Origin: Candidatus Binatia bacterium
GTDB lineage: Bacteria > Desulfobacterota > Binatia > UBA1149 > JAJCZL01
Direction: 5' to 3'
Assembly (NCBI GenBank): GCA_028278325.1
Contig: JANQEO010000213.1
Location: 1-64,000, forward strand
Length of the DNA stretch: 64,000 nucleotides
Under the pieces are notes generated by a model. The model saw only the letters and a list, made by a program, of their open reading frames with translations, was not told the DNA's origin and did no database searches. A program made the translations under genes and the position numbers. This document shows, piece by piece, positions 9,694-18,679 of this stretch (position 1 is its first letter; each line of letters begins with the position of its first letter).

Positions 9694-10638
9694 CTAAGGC
9701 GAATCGGCAGGGTCTAGAACCTCGTCGAACATGTTGAGTGTTGCCGCGTCCATCTGGATGCCGAGCTCTTTGGCGGTGCTTGCGTTGATCACCAGGGTGC
9801 TGCCAACGGGCGGCTGAACCGGCGGTACGCTCCCATTCGAATTGAGGACTTTGTTCATGAGCACGGCGGCCTGCGCCCCCATGGTCTGGTAGCTGGGAGC
9901 CACCGAGAGGAGGGCGCCCGCTCGCACGAAGTTTTCGGAGAACGCCAGGAACGCTACACCGTCGTGCTGTGTACGGCTTGAAAGGTAAGAGAAGTTGTCG
10001 CGGGTTATCACCGTCGGGTCGGGCACCATCCACAGGGCGTCGATTCCGGTACGCATCCGTCGGTAAGCGCCCGGCACCGATTCCGAGTGTTTCACCGCGG
10101 AGACGACGAGTTCTATGCCGAGCTGCTCGGCCGCAGGACCCGCCTTCTCCAGGATGGTGGGGCAGTTCTCCTGCCCGCAGATCACGCCGAGTCGCTTCAG
10201 GTCGGGAAGCACCAGCTTGAAACGAGTCAGCAGGATGTCCTCGGGGATCTCCACGGCCACGCCTGTAGTGTTGTCGCCCTTGAGGCCGAATTTCTCCGGA
10301 CGCAGAACCATCGCGAACACGATCGGCGTATCCGGCATCACTTGTTTGCTCAGGTAGGCTGCCTTGGCACCGAGTGCGAAGATCGCATCGGGATGCCGCT
10401 TGGCGGCAAGCTTCTTGAGCAGCGCGGTTCCTTTTTCACGAGAGCCGGCGATATCGATGACGTCGGCATCCATTGTCGTCGCTTCTTGGAACGCCGATAT
10501 GGGAGCCTCGTACTGGGCCAGGTCTTCGCTCTTGACGATGAGCAGCGACGGAGCCTCCGCGCTTACCGACAACGGCACGCCGACGGCGATGGTCATCGCC
10601 AACAACAGCAACGTTCCCTTGTTCAGCAACGTACTCAT
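9694..10638 (-). CDS. ABC_sub_bind (DUF534) periplasmic solute-binding protein
   Basis: 314 aa with a signal peptide (about 1-27, ending SVSA). The body resembles the ABC transporter substrate-binding (TrpX/DUF534) fold: DADVIDIAGSREKGTALLKKL, then PDAIFALGAKAAYLSKQ, and later ALWMVPDPTVITRDNFSYL and GAQAAVLMNKVL. Family members bind small organic ligands, often aromatic or amino-acid-like; the ligand here is unknown. The ATG overlaps the stop of the upstream PhnD-like gene, so the two are coupled. No permease or ATPase gene is present locally, so a sensory or TonB-linked role is as likely as ABC transport. Confidence 0.85.
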   Translation of the reverse strand: MSTLLNKGTLLLLAMTIAVGVPLSVSAEAPSLLIVKSEDLAQYEAPISAFQEATTMDADVIDIAGSREKGTALLKKLAAKRHPDAIFALGAKAAYLSKQVMPDTPIVFAMVLRPEKFGLKGDNTTGVAVEIPEDILLTRFKLVLPDLKRLGVICGQENCPTILEKAGPAAEQLGIELVVSAVKHSESVPGAYRRMRTGIDALWMVPDPTVITRDNFSYLSSRTQHDGVAFLAFSENFVRAGALLSVAPSYQTMGAQAAVLMNKVLNSNGSVPPVQPPVGSTLVINASTAKELGIQMDAATLNMFDEVLDPADSP

Positions 10639-11477
10639 CGGCTAGACCCCACGTAGAGTGTTGATACGATAACCTTCGACAAGTGGTTGGCTCCTGAGTC
10701 GGTTGATACGGTCTCGAACCGGTCGAACCCGAGCACCTTGAGTAGGGCGCGCCCGCTGCCGCTGGTATCGATCTTCGGCAACGACTGTTGCAGCGCGGCT
10801 ATGTCGTCCGTGTCGGCGTATTCGGTCGACGCCAGGCTCGGGAAGGGCACGGCCGGCGAAAAGTCGAGCACATGCAGGTTCTTCGTGCTGTTCGGATTGA
10901 GCTTCTGAAGCTGCTCGAGTTGCGCGAGCGTGACCAGCGCTGCATCGACTTGTCCGAAGCTCAGGGCGAGCAGTGCATCGATATCTTTGGGTACCGGGAT
11001 GATGGCCGCGTTCGAGTCGGACAAGCCGAAGTGTCCGAGCACAGACTTGGGATCTCGTGGGCCGGTCCCGATGGCGGCTGCCGCAATTGAAGCGCCGTTG
11101 AGCTCGGTCGCGGACTTGATGTCGGAGCGAGCCATTAGTGCCTTACGGTAGGAGCGTTGTCCGTCCCTGACAGGGTGAGCAAGGCGGGAGAGTCTCACTT
11201 CCAGGTCATCGTCGTCCTCTACCCAGGCCGGCACGATGACGAAAGCCGGCCGGCGTGCATGCAGCTGCTTCTTGAAGTCTTCGTAGCGGGCGAAGGCTTG
11301 GAACCTAAGGTCTAGTTCGTTCTCGGCGATGTAATGATCGACCGCTTCCGTCAGGACGTTGAGGTTGCCGGTCGTCCAGTCGGGGTTGAAGAAGAACAGC
11401 TCCGGAGGATCGGCCTCGGCCCGCACTGGGAGTGCGGTCATGAGAAACAACACAGAGATTGCTATGACGCGTCGCAT
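10635..11477 (-). CDS. PhnD-like periplasmic binding protein
   Basis: 280 aa from the ATG at 11477; a longer TTG start at 11516 exists, but the signal peptide (MRRVIAISVLFLMTALPVRAEA) begins at this ATG. The mature part has the PhnD/phosphonate-binding pattern of a type 2 periplasmic binding protein: FQAFARYEDFKKQLHARRPAFVIVP, ATELNGASIAA and SFGQVDAALVTLAQLEQL. Family members bind phosphonates, phosphite or unrelated oxyanions, and many act as sensor input domains. It is the first gene of the probable operon PhnD-like, ABC_sub_bind, TonB receptor, kinase. Confidence 0.78.
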   Translation of the reverse strand: MRRVIAISVLFLMTALPVRAEADPPELFFFNPDWTTGNLNVLTEAVDHYIAENELDLRFQAFARYEDFKKQLHARRPAFVIVPAWVEDDDDLEVRLSRLAHPVRDGQRSYRKALMARSDIKSATELNGASIAAAAIGTGPRDPKSVLGHFGLSDSNAAIIPVPKDIDALLALSFGQVDAALVTLAQLEQLQKLNPNSTKNLHVLDFSPAVPFPSLASTEYADTDDIAALQQSLPKIDTSGSGRALLKVLGFDRFETVSTDSGANHLSKVIVSTLYVGSSR

Positions 11478-12034
11478 GCCTCGATCGCCAGGCCTAAGCC
11501 GCTCTGCAGTGTGCAAAAGTCAGACCATGCAAAACCCCATATAGATCGCGGGGTGGCCACGCCCGGCCGTTCGAGATTGTGCGGCCCCTCTGCTTAAGCG
11601 CACGCAGGCGCCAGTCTGCGCCCGATTCTGATTCCCGGACTCTGCGTCCTATATATACGGCCACTCGTATTCGCGGTTGCCGTACGCGGCCTCTCTTCGT
11701 CATGAGGCCGATACCTCCGCTGGCGTGACGAGTGCGCCGCTTCGTCGTCTCGAAGGAGCCTCTAGCCCTTGAATCGTGAGGTCGGCGGTTTCACCCTTGA
11801 TCGATCGCTGCGCGCGGGCGGTATGGCGGAGGACAGGGATCACGCCGCCTCATCGGCGCCCTCGCCGGCCGCCTCAAGTCGTGTGCGCGAGGCTTTGTCC
11901 GTGTCACTTCTGCACGTCGATGTGTCGATAGCTTTGCCATCGTTACTGACACTGTTGATCACCGTTCGGCTCGATGGCGCGCGGTGTCGAGCGTGGAATA
12001 TCAATTGCATTGAAGAGCGGCGAGGATTTCCACC
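11478..12034. other. Non-coding divergent region
   Basis: 557 bases between the minus-strand binding-protein operon and the plus-strand CHASE kinase. Short frames here lack plausible start sites or coding bias. It must hold promoters for both directions. I see no consensus sigma-70 pair and no clear operator; a locally AT-richer patch at about 11525-11545 could be a promoter for the minus operon. Confidence 0.5.
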
Positions 12035-14272
12035 ATGGAAGAGATGCATGCCATAGGTCGCAAGGGACGCCGGGGCGGAAGCAGCGTATTCCTACGTGTC
12101 AGGCGAGTGCTGGACAGTCTGACCATAGGCATGAGCGTCTCCTGGCGGCAGTTCTTCGTGCTGATGACGATCCTACTGGCCGGTATCACGGCTTCGTTGA
12201 TCGTGTTCATCGCCGTCAAGGGATGGGAGGACGAGCGACTTGCGTCCGAGCTCCAGCACGACCTGGGCCGGGTAGCGGCCAACGTGACCAGAAGTCTCGA
12301 CGTCGACACTGCGATACTCGAGTCGGTGGCCGGGCTGCAGGCCGCGTCGGGACGAATGTCGCTTGCGGAATTCAAGTCCATGGTGTCGCCGGCCTGGTCT
12401 GATCATGACGCGATTCAGGCCTTGGCGTGGGTTCCGAGGGTGCCCACCGAGGAAAGAGCCGACTTCCAGTGGAGAGCCCACACGGAGGGCTTCCACGGGT
12501 TCTCGATACACGAACAACGCCGCGACGCCCAAGAAGCGCTGCCCAACGTGAGGCGTGAGGCCGCTTTCCCCATCTTCTACATCGAGCCGCTGCGAGGGAA
12601 CGAGAACCTCGTCGGGTTCGACCTCGCCTCAGGGCATCCGTACCAGGCGGCCATGAGCGCGGCGCGTGATACGGGCGAGGCTGCCGCCACACGGATGATC
12701 GAAGTCGGATATGCCGATGGTCCTCGCAAGGTGATCGTCATCCTGACTCCCGTCTACGCAAAAGGCGGGGTGCCCGCGACGGTAGAACAGCGGCGTGCGA
12801 AACTCTCGGGGTTCATAGCCGGAATCATCCTGGTCGACGAGATCCTGAACGTGGCGCAGACAGGGTTCGAGGGATCGCTGACCTTGGCGGTCAGTGACGA
12901 GACCGAGGCGACTCCGGAGGGGTATCGGGAGATCTACGGACAGGACAGCGAGTTCGACCTCTTCACTAACGTCGCTACCGCCACCGATCCCATACGGCGC
13001 CTTGCCGGATCTACGTCGATCGATGTGGCCGGTCGTGGTTGGCAGCTGCGAGCGGTGCCTACTCCCGAGTTCTTGAGGGCCAGGCGCGGATGGCAGGCGG
13101 AAGGCTTGCTGGTAGCCGGCCTGCAGTTCTCGGCCTTACTCGTCGCGTATCTTTGGCAGGTCTTCGGTCGCACTGCGCAAGTGGAGAGGTTGGTCGATGA
13201 ACGAACCGCCGAGCTGGCGAAGTCCAACCATGAACTCAAGCGAGAGGTGATCCAGAGGCGAGCGGCCGAGCGTGCCTTGACCCAGGGCGAGGAGCGGATC
13301 CGTTCGATCATACATACCGTCGAGGTGCCGTTGGATCTCAACACCGTCGAAACGAGGCAGGAGTTGCAGACGGCCACCAGCGCGCTGTGGGGTTCCGATG
13401 AAGGCGTGGACCTTTCGGACGAGGAGTTCGACGAGGATTTCGACCTCGATGGTCTCGACTACGATGATCAGGAGGCGCTTCCGTTGGCCGGCAGCGCCAG
13501 ACGCAACGGTGACGCGGTGTTGACGGTAGTGCGCGACGGCGATACCGACATCGCCGCAGGAGAAGAGGCTCTGGGCGTCATGTCACGTGACATGAGGTCG
13601 CCGGTCTCGTCCATGATCTACGCCGCCAAGATCTTGGCCAGGCACCGCGGATTGAGCCCGGAAAAGGTCGCGAAGTTCGCCGGAATCGTCGTCGACGAGG
13701 GCGAACGGCTCACCAATTTGATCAACCAAGCCCTGCAGGTGTCCAATATGGAGGCGGTTCGTGGTGACAGTATGGCGGCCGTTCCGGTCACGGTTTCCGA
13801 GCTCATGGACCGGATCACGTCGGTGGTCGAAACCTATGCCGCGCGAAAGAAGGTCACGCTCGAGATCAACGCGGATCCCCATCTGCAGCCCGTCATGGCT
13901 GACGAGAACCGGGTCTCTCAAGTGTTGATGACGCTCGTCGAGAACGGCATTCGAAGCACTCCCGCCCGCGAAAGGGTGCGTGTCAGCATCGACCAACACA
14001 ACCAGAACTACGTTCGCTTCAGCGTTGCCGACTCCGGCCCCGGCCTTTCGGTCCCCGAGCAGGAGAACGCCTTTAGCGCCTTCTCGGCTGATACGGAGGT
14101 GCTGAAGTCCCATGCGCGCGACGTCGGTGTGGGGCTCGCGATCTGCCGTGAGATAGTCGAACGTCACGGCGGAACCATCTGGGTGGAGAGCCGCCCAGGC
14201 GCCGGAAGCGTGTTCAGCTTCACGCTGCCGGTCATCCACAAGCGTCAGGCACGCGCGGCCGACCGCGTCTGA
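12035..14272 (+). CDS. CHASE-domain sensor kinase with degenerate H-box
   Basis: 745 aa. Transmembrane helix at about 45-65, a CHASE extracytoplasmic sensor domain (about 85-320, with QALAWVPRV, REAAFPIFYIEPL and GFDLASGHPYQAAM), a second transmembrane helix near 355-375, and a coiled coil. A very acidic linker (SDEEFDEDFDLDGLDYDD, about 465-485) precedes the DHp and HATPase_c domains. The H-box reads MSRDMRSPVSSM: Arg518 (codon CGT at 13586) stands where the phospho-acceptor His belongs. The ATP-binding motifs persist (ENGIRSTP, DSGPGL, GVGLAICREIVERHGG). It may act as a non-phosphorylating regulator or partner of the kinase at 5700-7427. No response regulator is adjacent; a terminator follows. 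Confidence 0.88.
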   Translation: MEEMHAIGRKGRRGGSSVFLRVRRVLDSLTIGMSVSWRQFFVLMTILLAGITASLIVFIAVKGWEDERLASELQHDLGRVAANVTRSLDVDTAILESVAGLQAASGRMSLAEFKSMVSPAWSDHDAIQALAWVPRVPTEERADFQWRAHTEGFHGFSIHEQRRDAQEALPNVRREAAFPIFYIEPLRGNENLVGFDLASGHPYQAAMSAARDTGEAAATRMIEVGYADGPRKVIVILTPVYAKGGVPATVEQRRAKLSGFIAGIILVDEILNVAQTGFEGSLTLAVSDETEATPEGYREIYGQDSEFDLFTNVATATDPIRRLAGSTSIDVAGRGWQLRAVPTPEFLRARRGWQAEGLLVAGLQFSALLVAYLWQVFGRTAQVERLVDERTAELAKSNHELKREVIQRRAAERALTQGEERIRSIIHTVEVPLDLNTVETRQELQTATSALWGSDEGVDLSDEEFDEDFDLDGLDYDDQEALPLAGSARRNGDAVLTVVRDGDTDIAAGEEALGVMSRDMRSPVSSMIYAAKILARHRGLSPEKVAKFAGIVVDEGERLTNLINQALQVSNMEAVRGDSMAAVPVTVSELMDRITSVVETYAARKKVTLEINADPHLQPVMADENRVSQVLMTLVENGIRSTPARERVRVSIDQHNQNYVRFSVADSGPGLSVPEQENAFSAFSADTEVLKSHARDVGVGLAICREIVERHGGTIWVESRPGAGSVFSFTLPVIHKRQARAADRV

Positions 14273-14337
14273 ACTATCGATCTAGCCGGCCTGCAGTCCG
14301 GTCCAGGCGGGTGTTTCCGCCCGGCACATCAACAATG

Positions 14338-14359
14338 CCGTAGCTCTGCGGGTTTTTTT
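14338..14359 (+). terminator. Intrinsic terminator after the CHASE kinase
   Basis: A 5-bp stem (CCGTA/TGCGG, one G-U pair) with loop GCTC, then G and seven T residues. It lies about 65 bases past the kinase stop and 45 bases before the enoyl-CoA hydratase start, so it separates the two transcription units. Confidence 0.6.
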
Positions 14360-14404
14360 GGCCCGACGCTTTCGGATATACGAAGGCCGTAGAGGAGCGC
14401 GCGG

Positions 14405-15241
14405 ATGTCATACGAAGAGATCACCTACGAAACTGCCGACAGTATTGCCACCATAACGCTGAACCGCCCCGACAAACTCAACGCGATTACGCTCACGATG
14501 GGCCTCGAACTGCAGGACGCGATGCTGGCTGCGGATGCCGACGATGAGGTCAGGGCCATCATACTGACGGGTGCGGGCCGCGGCTTCTGTGCGGGCGCAG
14601 ACATGGATCTCCTGACCTCCATACAAGGTGGCAACAGAGAGACGGGAGGGGAGGGAGCGCAACGTTCCCGTGGCGAGATCGCCAAGCCGCGCGCCGAAGC
14701 GCGAGAAGACTATCGCAAGCAGTATTCCTACTTCCCGTCCGTACGGAAGCCGATCATCGCCGCGGTGAACGGTCCCGTAGCGGGTCTCGGTTTCGTGCTG
14801 ACTCTGTACTGCGATTTGAGGATCGCCTCGGAGACCGCTCGGTTCGGGACGGCTTTCGCCCGCCGCGGCCTCATTGCCGAGCATGGAGTCAGTTGGCTGC
14901 TGCCGCGGCTGGTGGGGATGGCCAACGCCTGCGACCTCCTCTTCAGCGGCCGGATGATCGACGCCCAAGAGGCTCTGCGAATGGGGCTCGTCAGCCGCGT
15001 GGAATCCGCCGATGAGCTCGTTCCCCGCGCACGCGACATTGCGACCGAAATGGCGACACTCGCTTCCCCGCGTTCGATCAAGGTCATGAAAGAGCAGCTG
15101 TACAACGCACAGTTCGAGACCCTCGCCGAGGCCATAGACGTGGCCAACGAGGAGATGGTAAAGAGCTTCGACAGCGCGGATTTCCGCGAGGGCGTGGCGC
15201 ATTTCGTCGAAAAGCGGCAACCGCGCTTCACGGGCAAGTAA
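14405..15241 (+). CDS. Enoyl-CoA hydratase/isomerase family protein
   Basis: 278 aa crotonase-fold protein. It shows ITLNRPDKLNAI at the N-terminus, the oxyanion-hole segment GAGRGFCAGADMDLL, and KPIIAAVNGPVAGLGFVLTL. The C-terminal helices include SPRSIKVMKEQLY. These are typical of acyl-CoA hydratases of fatty-acid or branched-chain degradation. The second catalytic Glu region reads ARRGLIAEHGVSWLLPRLVG, with a Glu in the usual hydratase position. The exact substrate is unknown. It sits upstream of an alpha/beta hydrolase on the same strand. Confidence 0.9.
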   Translation: MSYEEITYETADSIATITLNRPDKLNAITLTMGLELQDAMLAADADDEVRAIILTGAGRGFCAGADMDLLTSIQGGNRETGGEGAQRSRGEIAKPRAEAREDYRKQYSYFPSVRKPIIAAVNGPVAGLGFVLTLYCDLRIASETARFGTAFARRGLIAEHGVSWLLPRLVGMANACDLLFSGRMIDAQEALRMGLVSRVESADELVPRARDIATEMATLASPRSIKVMKEQLYNAQFETLAEAIDVANEEMVKSFDSADFREGVAHFVEKRQPRFTGK

Positions 15242-15328
15242 GCCCCGGCCCCCTCGATCGCGCCGGCTGCCGCTTAACGCATCGCCGGTTCCGGCCTACA
15301 ATTAAAAGATGGGGAGATCGTTTCCGTC

Positions 15329-16507
15329 GTGAGCGACGGCTCCAAGAGCGTCCTCCAGGGGCAGGTGTCTCCGCCTGCCTCCGCCAGCTGGCTGAGTGGT
15401 CTCGTGGGCGGACGAACCGAGGAGGGTATACCCCGAACCCGTTTGAACGCTTCGGTGGCGGCCAAGTTCCTGGCCGAGGAAGTGATGCACACCGGCACCA
15501 TGCTGGTGTCGCGGATGCGCATGAGTTCCCCTCACATCCGGCGGCGCTTGCGCGACGAGATGGTCGGCGTCGAGGACTACTACGCCGCGCGGGGATGGCT
15601 CGCCGATCCTATGAGCTTTCACCGCGATCCCCCCGAGTTGACCGGTCCGCGACTGGCGCGCGTGATGCGGGGCGGCGTTCCTTTCGAACATCTGACGTTC
15701 AACAGCGGATACGAACCGCGGGTGAGCGAGCCCGGGCGCGAACGCTGGATGGGCTACGACGACAACCACACCGCTCACGCCTGGGTGATGCGGCACAAGA
15801 ACGCGGAGCGGCCCTGGCTGGTTTGTGTGAACGGTTATCGTACGGGATTCGCATCGGTCGACATCACCGCGTTCCGGCTGGAAGAACTGCATCGCCGTGG
15901 ACTCAATGTCGCCTGCTACGTCTTGCCCCTCCACGGCCCACGCAAGGTATCGACTTTGAGTGGAGACCGTTTCTTCCGGGTCGGTTACCTCAACACGATC
16001 CACGGTTCGGCTCAGGCCGTATGGGATCTGAGGCGCCTTTTGAGCTGGGTGAGACGACAAGGAGACGCGCCTGTGGGTGTCTATGGCCTTTCCTTGGGCG
16101 GATATGCGACCGCATTGCTGGCGGCCTTCGAGCCCGAGCTAGCCTGCGTCATAGCCGGGATCCCAGCTACGGATTTCGTTCGGATCATGAAGCGGTACGC
16201 CCCTCCCGACCTGGTGGAATACTCTCATCAGTTGGGCATCGGCTGGGAGTCCATAGAGCGGTTGCTGAGCGTGGTCGCCCCGCTCAAGCTTCCTCCCGCC
16301 GTGCCGGTCGAGCGGCGTTATATTTTCGGTGGCCTGGTCGACCGCATAGTCGACCCTACCCACGTGCGCGACTTGTGGTTGCACTGGGACAAACCGCGAA
16401 TCGCCTGGTACCACGGCTGCCATCTGAGCTTCAACTACGAACCGGAAGTCAAAGCGCTCTTGCGCGAGGCGGTCTGGGAGTCCGAGCTCACAGCTGCGGG
16501 TATCTGA
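15329..16507 (+). CDS. Alpha/beta hydrolase
   Basis: 392 aa from a GTG start. The nucleophile elbow GVYGLSLGGYATALLA contains the G-x-S-x-G motif, and ACYVLPLHGPRK carries the HG oxyanion region. A late Asp (FGGLVDRIVDP) and His (WYHGCHLSF) complete a likely Ser-Asp-His triad. The N-terminal ~100 residues are an extra helical segment of unknown role and there is no signal peptide, so a cytoplasmic esterase or lipase is likely. The substrate is not identifiable. Confidence 0.8.
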   Translation: MSDGSKSVLQGQVSPPASASWLSGLVGGRTEEGIPRTRLNASVAAKFLAEEVMHTGTMLVSRMRMSSPHIRRRLRDEMVGVEDYYAARGWLADPMSFHRDPPELTGPRLARVMRGGVPFEHLTFNSGYEPRVSEPGRERWMGYDDNHTAHAWVMRHKNAERPWLVCVNGYRTGFASVDITAFRLEELHRRGLNVACYVLPLHGPRKVSTLSGDRFFRVGYLNTIHGSAQAVWDLRRLLSWVRRQGDAPVGVYGLSLGGYATALLAAFEPELACVIAGIPATDFVRIMKRYAPPDLVEYSHQLGIGWESIERLLSVVAPLKLPPAVPVERRYIFGGLVDRIVDPTHVRDLWLHWDKPRIAWYHGCHLSFNYEPEVKALLREAVWESELTAAGI

Positions 16508-16660
16508 CCTCCGCCTATCGCCTACCTGGCCCCGATGCCGCTATACTAGGGGCCCTAAGCCGGACGCCGTCGAAGTCCCTGCTCAGCTCGCCGAGCGGGC
16601 TCGAGCCTCTCGCCCATCGGGGCCTATGACGGGACGACCGTTCGGATGTGGAGCGGTGTG

Positions 16661-17014
16661 ATGGAAGAGACGGTCATATCAATCGCGGTTTTCAGTGTAG
16701 CGGTCTTCGTCGTAGGCATGGCCTGCGGCCTGCTTGCCGGACACTTCGTTCTCCCGGGACAGAGACGTTCCCGCCGCTTACAAGCGGAGCTGGACAAAGC
16801 TCTCGAAGAACACACGGCCTACAAGGCCAGTGTTACCAATCACTTCCACAAGACTGCCGAGCTGGTGGGACAGCTCACCGAAAGCTACAAGTCGGTTTAC
16901 GATCATCTCGCCAGTGGTGCGCGTTCATTGTGTGACAGGCCGGTGGCCCATACCGCCATCCGGCTGGCTGAAACGCGTCTGCTGGAGGACAGCGACGGAA
17001 AAAAGGCAGCCTGA
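16661..17014 (+). CDS. YhcB/ZapG-like (DUF1043) inner-membrane protein
   Basis: 117 aa from ATG 16661; an ATG at 16646 is also possible. One N-terminal transmembrane helix (ISIAVFSVAVFVVGMACGLL) is followed by a cytoplasmic coiled coil containing HTAYKASVTNHFHKTAELVG and LTESYKSVYDHLASGA. These are diagnostic of the DUF1043/YhcB family, linked to cell division and envelope coordination. Length is slightly shorter than the E. coli protein (132 aa). The gene is convergent with the WS/DGAT gene, the stops being adjacent. Confidence 0.85.
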   Translation: MEETVISIAVFSVAVFVVGMACGLLAGHFVLPGQRRSRRLQAELDKALEEHTAYKASVTNHFHKTAELVGQLTESYKSVYDHLASGARSLCDRPVAHTAIRLAETRLLEDSDGKKAA

Positions 17015-18514
17015 CTAAGAGTGAATGGGCCGGTCGCCGGGCGTATCGCCGACAGGCTCGTCCATCGACTCGGACTTGCCGTTACCCGCCTGCGCTCTCG
17101 TGTTGATCCCAGCGGCCTTGCACAGCTCGTCGAACGAGGCCTGCATTGCCTCGACGAAACTGTGTAAGTCCGGCATCAGATCCCAATCCGAGTTGAAGCC
17201 CCAGTAAAGGCCGCCGGCGTAGCTGAACAGCGCGATCCCGAGGGCCTGCGTGCGGAACAGCGGCACCATCGGATAGGTCTCGAGTACGCGAGCGCCCTGC
17301 ATGTACAAGGGGATCTGAGGTCCGGGCACGTTCGTTACAACCAGGTTGTACACGCGTGTGCCCGTGGCCAGTCTCGCTCCCATGGTCAACAGCGTATGAG
17401 TTGTCCACTCACTGACTGCCGCCAATACTTCAGCGCCCAGAGCCTGCTTGGACTCTTTGAGATCGTGGGTGAAATGACTGATGGCGTCCATGCGGGCGCC
17501 CGGGTCGCGCTCCGTGACCGGAAGATCGACGATCATTCCGGAGACCCTGTTGCCCAGTGTGCCCCGCTCGGATTCCGAACGAACGCTGACCGGGCAGAAC
17601 GCGCGCAACTCCATCTCTTTCTGTCTCGACGTCGGAAACCCTCGCTGTTCGAGGAAACGGCCGAGCGCGCCTGTGACGGTGGCAAGGACCACGTCGTTGA
17701 CCGTGCCGCCGAGGGCGTTCTTCACGGCCTTGATGTTCTCGAGATCGAAGCGGATCCAGTCGAAACGGCGGTGCGGCCCGATCTCGCGGTTGAAGGGGGT
17801 ATCGGAGGACCGGTGGAAGTTGCCGCTTATGGCCTCGCCCAGAGCGGCCAGCGAGTCACCGATTTCTTGCGCGGTTCGACGCGGATGCCGCACGGCCTCG
17901 CAAGCCGCACCCGCGACGGTGAACGGCGTCATGGCGCGCTGCCAGACCTCGTTGAGGAAGACTTCGCTGTCGCCCGGGGGCGGGTCGGGATTCCAGGCCG
18001 GCGCCTCGGCCGGCTCCTCGTCCTCGAATGGGCTGAGTAGAACCGACATCAGGTCCACACCGGACACGCCGTCGATCATACAGTGGTGGGTCTTGCTGAT
18101 GATCGCGAAGGTGTCGTCGGTGACCCCCTCGACGACCCAGAGTTCCCACAGCGGCTTACCACGGTCGAGCTGCTGGGACATGATGCGGCCGGACAAGCGC
18201 TTGAGCATCCGCTCTCCGCCCGGACGGGGCAGGCAGCTATGGCGCACGTGGTACTCGATGCGAAACCGATCGTCGTCTACCCAGATAGGCTGCTTGTCGA
18301 TGGGCGTGAAGCGCAGCTTCTGCCGGTAGCGGGGCATCATATGAAGGCGCGAAGCCACGTAGGCGCGGACCTTGTCAATGTCGACGCCGCCGTCGGGCCC
18401 GCGCAGGGGGCCCGACTGCAGAATCATGGTCGCGGCCACGTGCATGTGGCTGCTCGGACCCTCCAGGTCGAGGAACACCCTATCCATTGACGACAGTTTC
18501 TCGTAGCTGGCCAT
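17015..18514 (-). CDS. WS/DGAT wax ester synthase/diacylglycerol acyltransferase
   Basis: 499 aa. The N-terminus LSSMDRVFLDLEGPSSHMHV is typical, followed by the catalytic HHxxxDG motif in KTHHCMIDGVSG. Later come GGTVNDVVLATVTGAL and the C-terminal VTNVPGPQIPLYMQGARV block. The enzyme esterifies acyl-CoA with fatty alcohol or diacylglycerol, giving storage wax esters or triacylglycerol. With the neighbouring acyl-CoA ligase, hydratase and hydrolase it suggests active lipid storage and turnover. Confidence 0.95.
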   Translation of the reverse strand: MASYEKLSSMDRVFLDLEGPSSHMHVAATMILQSGPLRGPDGGVDIDKVRAYVASRLHMMPRYRQKLRFTPIDKQPIWVDDDRFRIEYHVRHSCLPRPGGERMLKRLSGRIMSQQLDRGKPLWELWVVEGVTDDTFAIISKTHHCMIDGVSGVDLMSVLLSPFEDEEPAEAPAWNPDPPPGDSEVFLNEVWQRAMTPFTVAGAACEAVRHPRRTAQEIGDSLAALGEAISGNFHRSSDTPFNREIGPHRRFDWIRFDLENIKAVKNALGGTVNDVVLATVTGALGRFLEQRGFPTSRQKEMELRAFCPVSVRSESERGTLGNRVSGMIVDLPVTERDPGARMDAISHFTHDLKESKQALGAEVLAAVSEWTTHTLLTMGARLATGTRVYNLVVTNVPGPQIPLYMQGARVLETYPMVPLFRTQALGIALFSYAGGLYWGFNSDWDLMPDLHSFVEAMQASFDELCKAAGINTRAQAGNGKSESMDEPVGDTPGDRPIHS

Positions 18515-18679
18515 ATTCCCCGTCTCCCCCCGAGCCGCGACGCTCGGCGGACTGCGACCTAATTACTTAGCACTTCGAAGGTCTTGCTGTAAACCTCGAT
18601 CTGACGCCGGCGGGCCAGCGCCATCGCCGCCCCGTTGCTGTATTGCATGGCGGTGGTCCCGCCGCTACGAGGGCAGCTC

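Noticed and set aside
11769..12056. Small plus-strand gene upstream of the CHASE kinase
   Set aside because: It overlaps the kinase start, lacks a ribosome site and has no recognisable protein features.
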